Shown piece after piece: positions 1 to 6,093 of a stretch of 6,093 nucleotides of DNA. The notes under the pieces were generated by a model that saw nothing but the letters and a program-made list of their open reading frames with translations, had not been told where the DNA came from and searched no databases. Origin of the DNA: Clostridia bacterium (lineage in GTDB: Bacteria; Bacillota; Clostridia; Oscillospirales; Acutalibacteraceae); the NCBI GenBank assembly GCA_017424125.1, contig JAFPBM010000075.1, positions 1-6,093 on the forward strand. Reading direction: 5' to 3'. Positions within the stretch are counted from its first letter, which is position 1. Each line of letters begins with the position of its first letter. The translations under genes and the position numbers were made by a program.

Positions 1-3000
1 AACGTTTCTGTAAGACTGCGCGACGTTAACGAACTGTTTATGGATACAGGTCTTGGTCGCGACGGTTATTCTATGATTGGTCAGGGTAAAATTGATACAA
101 TTATCAGTTCAAAGTCACAGGAACGCCGCGATATTTTCGAAGAAGCGTCAGGTATTTCAAAATACCGCTATAGAAAAGCCGATGCCGAGCGCAAACTTGC
201 CGCTGCAGACGATAATATGATTCGTCTTAAGGACATTTTCTCAGAACTTGAAAGCCGCGTTGGTCCTTTGGAAGAACAAAGCAAAAAAGCACAAAAGTTT
301 TTGGAATATGCGGATACCAAACGTGAACTTGAAATCGGCATCTGGATGCATACACTAAACAATTCGAAAGACGCTATTCGTAATCAGGATAGTAAAATTG
401 CCGTCTGTGAAGCACAGTACGGTGAAGTTGACGCGCTTTTATCGCAGTATGAAACTGATATTGAAGCCAATTCAATGAATTCTGCAAATATAACGTCAAC
501 TATCGACCAACTTCGCACAAGTTCTGCCCACTTTGAAGAACAAGCGGCGGTTTTAAGCGGTGAAATTGCCGTTTTGCAAAACACAATCGTACATAACAAC
601 GAAACGGTAGAGCGTATTGAACGTGAAATCGAAAATATTGCCGTAAACGATGCGGCAGCCCTTACTGAGATTGAGGGTAAAAAGGCAGAAATTGCGAATA
701 AGAAGGAAAGAATTACCGAACTTGAACTCAAGGCATCTGAAACAAGTGAAGAACTTAATTCACTCCTTAGCGATAGCGAGGGTATTTCAAAAAGTATAGA
801 AGAACTTTCGCTCAAAATTAACGCTCTGTCTGCACAGGGCTCTGATTTCCGCGTTATGATGGTAACCGCTCAATCTTCAATTGATGAGATTACAAACAGA
901 CTTACAGGTTTAGATGCTGTTATTTCCGAGAAAACCGAAGAGGTTTCAAAACTTTCTTCAGAACTTGATGAAACCAACGCGCTTTTAGATAATATTGAGG
1001 AAACAATCAATTCTTGTACAAATTCTCTAAAAGGTTATGAACTGCGCTTTACGTCGCGTAAAGAGGGCGTTGAATCTGCAAAAGCAAAACTTGACGAAAT
1101 TCGTCTTGATATTGAAAGCAAAAAGCATAAAATCGAAACACTTGAAGACCTTGAGAAAAATATGGAGGGATTCAACTATTCGGTTAAAAAGGTCGTATCC
1201 GAGTCCAAAAACGGTATGTTAAAAGGTATATACGGACCTGTTTCACGTATAATCTCGGTTGATAGTGAATATTCGGTTGCTATTGAGGTCGCTCTCGGTA
1301 ACGCAATGCAGAACATCGTCGTTGAATCAGACGCCGATGCAAAACGTGCTATCGCTATGCTTAAATCGGGCAACCACGGAAGAGCAACATTCTTGCCCGT
1401 CGCAACTATTAAAGCAAAGAAATATGATACCGACGGAACAGAGAATATGTTCGGTTTTGTCGGTATTGCATCCGACCTTGTCTCTTGTGACGCTAAATAT
1501 AAGGAAATTATCAAATACTTGCTTAGCGGTACTGTTGTTGCAGATGATATTGATAGTGCAACCTCCATTGCCAAAAAGACAGGTTATAAATTAAAAGTTG
1601 TGTCTTTGGACGGACAGGTCGTAAATCCGGGCGGTTCGCTTACGGGTGGTTCGCTTTCAAAACAGGCGGGACTTTTGAGCCGCAGCGGAGAAATCGAAAA
1701 ATTAAAGGCAACTATAGAAAAATTAACTCAAAAAGAAACCGAAGCAGAGGCGTTTTATAATAATGCAGTTGCAGATTTGGCGTCGGTTGAAGCCGATATT
1801 GTTAACGCCAAGGCGGAACTCACAACGGCTAACGAGGATAAAATCAGAACTCTCGGTGAACTTAAACGTATATCTGAACTTAAACTTGCCGCAGAATCTT
1901 CTTATAATAGTGCCCTTAACGAGAAAGAAACCTCAGGAGAGAAGATAAAAGAATATACTGCAGTTGTTGAAAAAGCATTGGCAGATATTGAAAAAATTGA
2001 CGCGGATAAAGCGAAGGTGCAGTCGGAAATTGACAGTATGTCGGGTGGTAGAGATACACTTTCTGCAAAACGCGAGCAGATTACTAATATGCTTACCGAA
2101 TACCGTCTTAATATCGTTGAGATTGAAAAGGATATTGAGAATCTTACTTCAACCTGCACACAACTCGAACAATCAATCGGCAACCGCACAGAGCAGACAG
2201 GTCTTCTTAATGCGGAAAAAGACGGACTTATTTCTAAAAACACTGAGATTGAACAACAGATTGTTACAATTGAGGGTAATATTGAGGGGCTAAAGAACGA
2301 AAAAACTGCCGCAGAGGCAAAAATTGAAGCCCTTATTAACGAGAGAAACGAGATGGAAAAAGGTTCGCATGAGATGCGCGTAAAAGAGCGCGAAGCAGCA
2401 CAAAAACGTGAAACTCTCGGCGGCGAACTTGCCCGTCTTAACGAGCGTAGAGAATCTATGCTTCGTGAACTTGATGACGTTGTTAAGCGTCTTTATGATG
2501 AATATCAGTTAACACGCAGCGAAGCAGAGGAAATGGGAATTGTAATAGATAATCTTTCCGACGCAAAACGTAATCTTGCCGAAATCAAGAGTAAAATCCG
2601 TTCTCTCGGCAATGTTAACGTCGCCGCAATCGAGGAATATAAAGAGGTTAGTGAACGCTATAACTTTATGTCCGAACAGATTGCCGATATTGAAAAATCG
2701 CGTGAAGAACTTAATAAACTCATCAATCAACTCACGTCGCAAATGCAGGAAATCTTTTCAGAAGGTTTTGCAAAAATCAGCGCCGCGTTCTCTAAAACCT
2801 TTTCCGAACTCTTTGGCGGCGGCTCGGCAGAACTCGTGCTTTCCGACCCTGCAAATATTCTTGAAAGCGGAATTGAGATTGTTGCAAAACTACCCGGTAA
2901 GAACGTTCCGAGTCTTGACGGCCTTTCGGGCGGAGAAAAAGCACTTATCGCCCTTTCAATTTACTTTTCGATTATGCGCGTAAGCGCACCGCCTTTCTGC

Positions 3001-3231
3001 TTCTTGGACGAGGTTGATACAGCACTTGATGATATTAACGTTGACCGCGTGGCAAACTATATGAGCAGAGCAGATTTCGGCACGCAGTTTATCTGCATAA
3101 CCCACCGTCGCGGAACAATGGAAGCCGCCGATATGCTTTACGGTGTTACAATGCAAGAAAAGGGTATTACAAAACTTTTAGAACTCAACGTGTCCGAACT
3201 CGAAAAGAAACTTATGCTTAATAAGGAGTAA
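1..3231 (+). CDS. smc: Chromosome segregation protein SMC (5'-truncated by window edge)
   Basis: ATPase subunit of the SMC-ScpAB condensin, which dimerises through its hinge and organises and segregates the nucleoid. The reading frame is open from base 1, so the ATG at 40 is an internal Met: the codons before it encode VRLRDVNELF, which is conserved SMC sequence just after the Walker A region. The Walker A motif and roughly 110-130 N-terminal residues lie outside the window. Visible parts in order: Q-loop MIGQGK (73-90); a long Glu/Lys-rich coiled coil to about 1200; the hinge, about 1213-1668, opening near LKGIYGPV (1219-1242) and ending at the glycine-rich NPGGSLTGGS (1624-1653); the returning coiled coil to about 2750; ABC signature LSGGEK (2923-2940); Walker B FCFLDE (2995-3012) followed by the D-loop; and the H-loop histidine in THRRG (3103-3105). 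The 1076 visible codons plus the missing part fit the usual size of about 1190 residues. The two coiled-coil arms are of similar length and no frameshift is seen. Identification is very secure. Confidence 0.97.
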   Translation, partial: NVSVRLRDVNELFMDTGLGRDGYSMIGQGKIDTIISSKSQERRDIFEEASGISKYRYRKADAERKLAAADDNMIRLKDIFSELESRVGPLEEQSKKAQKFLEYADTKRELEIGIWMHTLNNSKDAIRNQDSKIAVCEAQYGEVDALLSQYETDIEANSMNSANITSTIDQLRTSSAHFEEQAAVLSGEIAVLQNTIVHNNETVERIEREIENIAVNDAAALTEIEGKKAEIANKKERITELELKASETSEELNSLLSDSEGISKSIEELSLKINALSAQGSDFRVMMVTAQSSIDEITNRLTGLDAVISEKTEEVSKLSSELDETNALLDNIEETINSCTNSLKGYELRFTSRKEGVESAKAKLDEIRLDIESKKHKIETLEDLEKNMEGFNYSVKKVVSESKNGMLKGIYGPVSRIISVDSEYSVAIEVALGNAMQNIVVESDADAKRAIAMLKSGNHGRATFLPVATIKAKKYDTDGTENMFGFVGIASDLVSCDAKYKEIIKYLLSGTVVADDIDSATSIAKKTGYKLKVVSLDGQVVNPGGSLTGGSLSKQAGLLSRSGEIEKLKATIEKLTQKETEAEAFYNNAVADLASVEADIVNAKAELTTANEDKIRTLGELKRISELKLAAESSYNSALNEKETSGEKIKEYTAVVEKALADIEKIDADKAKVQSEIDSMSGGRDTLSAKREQITNMLTEYRLNIVEIEKDIENLTSTCTQLEQSIGNRTEQTGLLNAEKDGLISKNTEIEQQIVTIEGNIEGLKNEKTAAEAKIEALINERNEMEKGSHEMRVKEREAAQKRETLGGELARLNERRESMLRELDDVVKRLYDEYQLTRSEAEEMGIVIDNLSDAKRNLAEIKSKIRSLGNVNVAAIEEYKEVSERYNFMSEQIADIEKSREELNKLINQLTSQMQEIFSEGFAKISAAFSKTFSELFGGGSAELVLSDPANILESGIEIVAKLPGKNVPSLDGLSGGEKALIALSIYFSIMRVSAPPFCFLDEVDTALDDINVDRVANYMSRADFGTQFICITHRRGTMEAADMLYGVTMQEKGITKLLELNVSELEKKLMLNKE
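3223..3228 (+). promoter_or_regulatory. Ribosome binding site of ftsY
   Basis: A perfect AAGGAG lies within the last codons of smc, 5 nt before the ftsY ATG. It fixes the ftsY start and suggests strong, possibly coupled, translation of ftsY from the shared transcript. Confidence 0.85.
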
Positions 3232-3233
3232 AA

Positions 3234-4148
3234 ATGGGATTTTTCAGTAAAATTGGTGAGGGACTTAAAAAAACACGCAACAGTCTTTCGTCAGCCGTAA
3301 ATAACGTTTTAAAAAGTTTTACAAAAATTGATGAAGAACTTTTTGAAGAACTTGAAGAAATTTTAATAACCTGTGATATTGGTGTTGCTACATCAACATA
3401 TATCTGCGATATTTTGCGCGAACGTGTAAAAGAAGAGCGTATAACAGACCCTGATGCAATTCGCACTCTCTTAAAGGAGATAATTGCCGATATGCTTGAT
3501 GGCGACTGCGAGTTAAATCTATCTACAAAACCCTCCGTTATACTTGTAATAGGTGTAAACGGTGTTGGTAAAACCACAACCATCGGCAAACTTGCAAGTA
3601 ACCTTAAAAAACAGGGTAAAAACGTTGTCTTAGGTGCTGCAGATACCTTCAGAGCCGCAGCAATTGACCAACTCGGTGTCTGGGCAGAGCGTAGCGGCGT
3701 TTCAATGGTAAAGAGTCTTGAAGGCACCGACCCGGCATCGGTTGTATTTGATACTATTTCTTCTGCAAAAGCGCACGGCGCAGACGTTATAATTTGTGAT
3801 ACTGCGGGTAGACTTCATAACAAGAAAAATCTTATGGACGAACTTGCAAAAATGTATCGCGTAATTGCAAGAGAATTGCCCGATGCATCGGTTGAATCCT
3901 TGCTTGTTTTAGATGCCACAACCGGACAAAATGCAGTTAATCAAGCAAATGAGTTCAAAAAGGTTACACCTCTTACGGGTATTGTACTGACAAAACTCGA
4001 CGGCACAGCCAAAGGCGGTGTTGTTTTAGCAATAAAACACGAACTTGGTATACCCGTTAAATATATCGGCGTTGGCGAGGGAATTGACGATTTACAACCG
4101 TTTGACCGCGTTGCATTTGCAGACGGGCTTTTCGGTAGCGAGGAATAG
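3234..4148 (+). CDS. ftsY: Signal recognition particle receptor FtsY
   Basis: SRP-family GTPase that docks Ffh-bound ribosome nascent chains at the inner face of the membrane and passes them to SecYEG. The 304-residue protein has a short N-terminal amphipathic stretch (MGFFSKIGEGLKKTRNSL), a helical N domain to about residue 95, and the NG GTPase domain. Visible motifs are the P-loop GVNGVGKT (107-114), the family-specific DTFRAAA (137-143), G3 DTAGR (189-193), G4 TKLD (253-256) and the closing GVGEGIDDLQPF (279-290). The GVNG-type P-loop and the ending DDLQPF point to FtsY rather than Ffh, and the methionine-rich M domain of Ffh is absent. There is no long acidic A domain like that of E. coli FtsY, which is usual for Firmicutes; membrane contact is presumably through the N-terminal helix. 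It starts 2 nt after the smc stop behind a perfect AAGGAG. An smc-ftsY pairing is common in Firmicutes. All key GTPase residues are intact. Confidence 0.97.
   Translation: MGFFSKIGEGLKKTRNSLSSAVNNVLKSFTKIDEELFEELEEILITCDIGVATSTYICDILRERVKEERITDPDAIRTLLKEIIADMLDGDCELNLSTKPSVILVIGVNGVGKTTTIGKLASNLKKQGKNVVLGAADTFRAAAIDQLGVWAERSGVSMVKSLEGTDPASVVFDTISSAKAHGADVIICDTAGRLHNKKNLMDELAKMYRVIARELPDASVESLLVLDATTGQNAVNQANEFKKVTPLTGIVLTKLDGTAKGGVVLAIKHELGIPVKYIGVGEGIDDLQPFDRVAFADGLFGSEE
4140..4145 (+). promoter_or_regulatory. Ribosome binding site of rdgB
   Basis: GAGGAA overlaps the last sense codons of ftsY and sits 6 nt before the rdgB ATG. It is a good, though not perfect, Shine-Dalgarno match and supports the start at 4152. 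Confidence 0.7.
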
Positions 4149-4151
4149 TTT

Positions 4152-4748
4152 ATGAAATACTTTATTGCAACAAAAAATCAGCATAAAATCGTTGAATTTG
4201 AACGCATTTTATCACAACTCGGTATTGAACTTATATCCGAAAAAGATTTGGATAAACCGTTGCCCGACGTTGAAGAGAACGGTTTAACGTTTGAAGAAAA
4301 CGCTCTAACTAAGGCAGAGTTTGCTTGCAAACAAACAGGTCTTGTTTCCTTGGCAGACGATAGCGGACTTTGCGTTGACGCTTTAGACGGCGCACCCGGT
4401 GTCTTTTCTGCAAGATATTGCGGCAGACACGGTGACGATGCCGCTAATAATAAAAAACTTTTAAACGAACTTCAAAACGTACCGATGGAGAAACGCACCG
4501 CGCGTTACGTTGCGGCGGTTGCCTGTGTTTTCCCGGACGGCAGAAAAATTGTTGTTCGCGGTACCTGCGAGGGACATATTGCTTTTGAGGAAAGCGGTAA
4601 CAATGGCTTTGGATACGACCCGTTGTTTATATCGAAACTTGGCAGATTCGGCGAGGTTTCCGCAGAGGAAAAAGATTCCATAAGCCATAGGGCAGAAGCA
4701 CTTATTAAATTAAAGGCAGAACTTGAGAAAATATATAAAGAGGGATAA
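4152..4748 (+). CDS. rdgB: XTP/dITP pyrophosphatase (RdgB/HAM1 family)
   Basis: Cytosolic house-cleaning enzyme that hydrolyses the non-canonical purine triphosphates XTP, dITP and ITP to the monophosphate and pyrophosphate, keeping deaminated bases out of DNA and RNA. The 198-residue length is typical of the family. Visible motifs are the N-terminal substrate loop ATKNQHK (6-12), the metal/catalytic region LADDSGL (67-73, with Asp70 as the probable general base), SARY (86-89), the base-recognition loop GFGYDP (152-157) and SHR (178-180) near the C-terminus. The segment before SHR reads RFGEVSAEEK, a mild variant of the more usual T-F/M-AEL-S-EEK pattern; nothing suggests loss of activity. 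It starts 3 nt after the ftsY stop and ends 1 nt before the yhbY ATG, so it is probably co-transcribed with both. The family is clear; exact substrate preference is inferred from family knowledge. Confidence 0.96.
   Translation: MKYFIATKNQHKIVEFERILSQLGIELISEKDLDKPLPDVEENGLTFEENALTKAEFACKQTGLVSLADDSGLCVDALDGAPGVFSARYCGRHGDDAANNKKLLNELQNVPMEKRTARYVAAVACVFPDGRKIVVRGTCEGHIAFEESGNNGFGYDPLFISKLGRFGEVSAEEKDSISHRAEALIKLKAELEKIYKEG
4738..4744 (+). promoter_or_regulatory. Ribosome binding site of yhbY, deciding its start
   Basis: AAGAGGG within the last codons of rdgB lies 5 nt before the ATG at 4750. It supports that ATG over the in-frame TTG at 4723, which has no comparable purine-rich site at a suitable distance. 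Confidence 0.65.
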
Positions 4749-4749
4749 C

Positions 4750-5052
4750 ATGCTAACAAGTAAACAACGCGCACAACTTCGAGCGCTTGCAAATTCGATT
4801 GATACTATTTTTCAAATTGGCAAGACAGGCGTTGGCGACCAGATAAAAAAACAGGTTGAGGATGCACTCGAAGCACGCGAACTTATTAAACTTCGCGTTT
4901 TGGAAACCTCACCGCAAACAGCAAGGGAAGCGGCGGATGAAATTGCAGAAGCGGTTGGTGCCGATGTAGTACAGGTAATCGGCTCACGTTTTGTGCTATA
5001 TAAAGAAAGCAAAGAAAACAAAAAAATCGTTTTGGTAAAGAAAAATGGATAA
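4750..5052 (+). CDS. yhbY: YhbY family CRM-domain RNA-binding protein
   Basis: Small single-domain protein of the CRM (chloroplast RNA splicing and ribosome maturation) family; members such as E. coli YhbY and B. subtilis YqeI associate with pre-50S ribosomal particles. With the ATG at 4750 the product is 100 residues and begins MLTSKQRAQLRALA, matching the family's usual MLT-x-KQR-x-x-L-R-x-LA start. An in-frame TTG at 4723 would add nine residues (MRKYIKRDN) that are simply rdgB sequence read in another frame, so it is rejected. The GxxG RNA-binding loop is seen as QIGKTGVGD (22-30), followed by ELIKLRVLETS (44-54) and the C-terminal strand QVIGSRFVLYK (75-85). The RNA-contacting segment is intact. 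Its 3' end overlaps nadD by 8 nt, the same yhbY-nadD order found in B. subtilis (yqeI-nadD). The role in 50S assembly is a family inference. Confidence 0.93.
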   Translation: MLTSKQRAQLRALANSIDTIFQIGKTGVGDQIKKQVEDALEARELIKLRVLETSPQTAREAADEIAEAVGADVVQVIGSRFVLYKESKENKKIVLVKKNG

Positions 5053-5626
5053 CGTTGCTATTTTTGGTGGCACTTTTAATCCGTTCCATAACGGTCATCT
5101 TGAGATAATAAATACACTCGTTTCTTCTGATGCGTTTGATAAAATATTGATTATACCTACCAATATTCCACCTCATAAAAATGCACCAATGCTTGCAAGC
5201 GGGGAAGACAGACTTACTATGTGTTCTCTTGCGCTAAAGAATTTTAAAAACGTTGAGGTGTGCGATATTGAACTTCGTCGCAACGGACCGAGTTATACCA
5301 TTGATACGGTCAGAGAACTCAAAAAACTATATAATGCCGACGTACACGTTGTATGCGGTGGCGATATGATTACAACTCTTTACAGTTGGAAAAACTATAA
5401 TGAGTTAATAAAATATGCTAAATTTGTCGCATTCAGACGTGTTGGTACGGATAATAGCGACTTTGATTTGGCTGTAGAAAAGATACGTCTTGACGGCGGT
5501 TTTGTCACCGTTATTGATGCTGATATTACCGATGTTTCATCAACCGTAATAAGAAACGGCGACAGCAGCAAATTACCTGTTGCCGTAAGTGAATATATAA
5601 AAGAAAAGGGGTTATACAGTGTTTAA
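5045..5626 (+). CDS. nadD: Nicotinate-nucleotide adenylyltransferase NadD
   Basis: Transfers AMP from ATP to nicotinic acid mononucleotide, giving deamido-NAD and pyrophosphate: the essential shared step of de novo and salvage NAD synthesis in the cytosol. The 193-residue protein is of normal size. It opens with the nucleotidyltransferase signature GGTFNPFHNGH (8-18), whose HNGH (15-18) is the HxGH active site. Then come PPHK (42-45), RLTM (56-59), the pyridine-nucleotide site GPSYTIDT (81-88), GGDM (105-108, often GADM or GSDM in relatives), Trp115, and the ATP-binding SSTVIR (165-170). The start is the only one that gives the family N-terminus (MDNVAIFGGT). It overlaps yhbY by 8 nt (ATGGATAA), and only a weak GGTAAAG lies 4 nt upstream, so translation probably relies on ribosomes finishing yhbY. 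Its own 3' end overlaps yqeK. The call is secure. Confidence 0.97.
   Translation: MDNVAIFGGTFNPFHNGHLEIINTLVSSDAFDKILIIPTNIPPHKNAPMLASGEDRLTMCSLALKNFKNVEVCDIELRRNGPSYTIDTVRELKKLYNADVHVVCGGDMITTLYSWKNYNELIKYAKFVAFRRVGTDNSDFDLAVEKIRLDGGFVTVIDADITDVSSTVIRNGDSSKLPVAVSEYIKEKGLYSV
5606..5611 (+). promoter_or_regulatory. Ribosome binding site of yqeK
   Basis: AAGGGG inside the end of nadD lies 7 nt before the GTG at 5619. This purine-rich site is what supports GTG as the yqeK start. Confidence 0.7.
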
Positions 5627-6093
5627 AATTGATGAATATAAAACCCTTTTGAAACAAAGACTTACAGAAAGCAGATACGAACATTCACTCTGCGTTGCGG
5701 ATGAGATTGTTCGCCTTGCGAAAATGTACGGCGGCGACGTGGAAAAGTGTTATATAGCGGGACTTCTCCATGACGTTATGAAAAACGCACCCGCAGAAGA
5801 ACACTTGAAAATCTTTTCACAGTTTGGTATAATCCTATCTGATGTTGAAAAAAACGCAAAAAAACTTTGGCACGCGATGTCGGGCGCCTTGTACGTTGAA
5901 TCGTTGCTTGATATTAACGATAAAGAGATTATAGACGCTATTCGTTATCATACAACGGCTCGCGCTAATATGACTCAACTTGATAAGTTGCTTTATATAG
6001 CCGATTTTACGTCGGCGGATAGAGATTATGACGACGTTGACGTTATGCGTTCGCTTGCCAATAAAGATTTGAATGCCGCTTTAAAATATGCAC
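5619..6093 (+). CDS. yqeK: YqeK-type HD-domain hydrolase, probable Ap4A hydrolase (3'-truncated by window edge)
   Basis: HD-superfamily metal-dependent phosphohydrolase. YqeK proteins are known as symmetrical diadenosine tetraphosphatases, cleaving Ap4A to two ADP. The frame begins at GTG 5619 (then TTT AAA ATT GAT), overlapping the nadD stop as GTGTTTAA, and stays open for 158 codons to the window edge. About 30 C-terminal residues are probably missing, given family lengths near 190. Visible motifs are RYEHSL (19-24, metal ligand His22), the HD pair in GLLHDVMK (48-55, His51-Asp52), WHAMSGA (84-90, His86), IRYHTTAR (108-115, His111) and LDKLLYIADF (121-130, Asp129), all in family order. The nearby ATG at 5632 is out of frame, and no in-frame ATG precedes the conserved His22, so GTG is the best start; AAGGGG 7 nt upstream supports it. 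Position directly after nadD is the classical Firmicute arrangement. Ap4A as substrate is inferred from the family. Confidence 0.94.
   Translation, partial: MFKIDEYKTLLKQRLTESRYEHSLCVADEIVRLAKMYGGDVEKCYIAGLLHDVMKNAPAEEHLKIFSQFGIILSDVEKNAKKLWHAMSGALYVESLLDINDKEIIDAIRYHTTARANMTQLDKLLYIADFTSADRDYDDVDVMRSLANKDLNAALKYA

Noticed and set aside
40..42. ATG at 40 as the start of smc
   Set aside because: The frame is open to base 1 and the codons before it encode conserved SMC residues (VRLRDVNELF). A start here would also omit Walker A, so the gene is cut by the window edge rather than naturally short.
384..815. Ser-rich minus-strand open frame of 143 codons opposite the first SMC coiled coil
   Set aside because: The Ser/Ile/Leu-rich composition is what antisense reading of Glu/Lys/Leu coiled-coil codons produces. 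Other antisense frames at 1176-1574 and 1902-2243 have the same explanation.
2576..2983. Plus-strand alternative-frame reading of 135 codons inside smc
   Set aside because: It overlaps the C-terminal coiled coil and signature motif of SMC in another frame, with no ribosome binding site or recognisable protein.
3229..3233. Possible terminator or promoter at the smc-ftsY junction
   Set aside because: Only 2 nt separate the genes, and no GC-rich hairpin followed by a T run is visible there or at any other junction in the window.
3218..3727. A 169-codon open frame on the minus strand across the 5' half of ftsY
   Set aside because: It lies wholly antisense to the smc end and the conserved ftsY GTPase sequence, has a low-complexity Ser-rich composition, and resembles no family I recognise. 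It is a codon-bias shadow.
4731..4739. ATATATAAA resembling a -10 element before yhbY
   Set aside because: It lies within the rdgB C-terminal codons and I see no convincing -35 at the right spacing. A/T-rich runs are expected at this base composition.

Overview
The window looks like a plain chromosomal housekeeping stretch from a low- to moderate-GC Gram-positive bacterium. The likeliest source is a clostridial Firmicute, perhaps of the Oscillospiraceae/Ruminococcus type. This is inferred from protein motifs, AAGGAG-type ribosome binding sites, A/T-ending codons and gene order; no rRNA or other phylogenetic marker is present.

Layout: six genes, all on the + strand, fill the window with almost no intergenic space. 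(1) 1-3231: smc, the chromosome condensin subunit, missing its N-terminal end at the left edge. (2) 3234-4148: ftsY, the SRP receptor GTPase. (3) 4152-4748: rdgB, the XTP/dITP pyrophosphatase. (4) 4750-5052: yhbY, a CRM-domain ribosome-assembly protein. (5) 5045-5626: nadD, nicotinate-nucleotide adenylyltransferase. (6) 5619-6093: yqeK, an HD-domain hydrolase running off the right edge. Gaps are 2, 3 and 1 nt for the first three junctions; the last two are 8-nt overlaps. No promoter, terminator, RNA gene, mobile element, repeat array or CRISPR was seen.

The genes probably form one transcription unit that begins upstream of the window and continues past it. It joins chromosome organisation (smc) and membrane protein targeting (ftsY) to a block for nucleotide clean-up (rdgB), 50S maturation (yhbY), NAD synthesis (nadD) and probable Ap4A breakdown (yqeK). 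In many Firmicutes the yhbY-nadD-yqeK block continues into rsfS, so that gene is a reasonable guess for the next one to the right.

I found no evidence of a new biological system. The points worth a second look are small: the two consecutive 8-nt stop/start overlaps, the choice of start for yhbY, the GTG start of yqeK, and the joining of the smc-ftsY block to the rdgB-yhbY-nadD-yqeK block.
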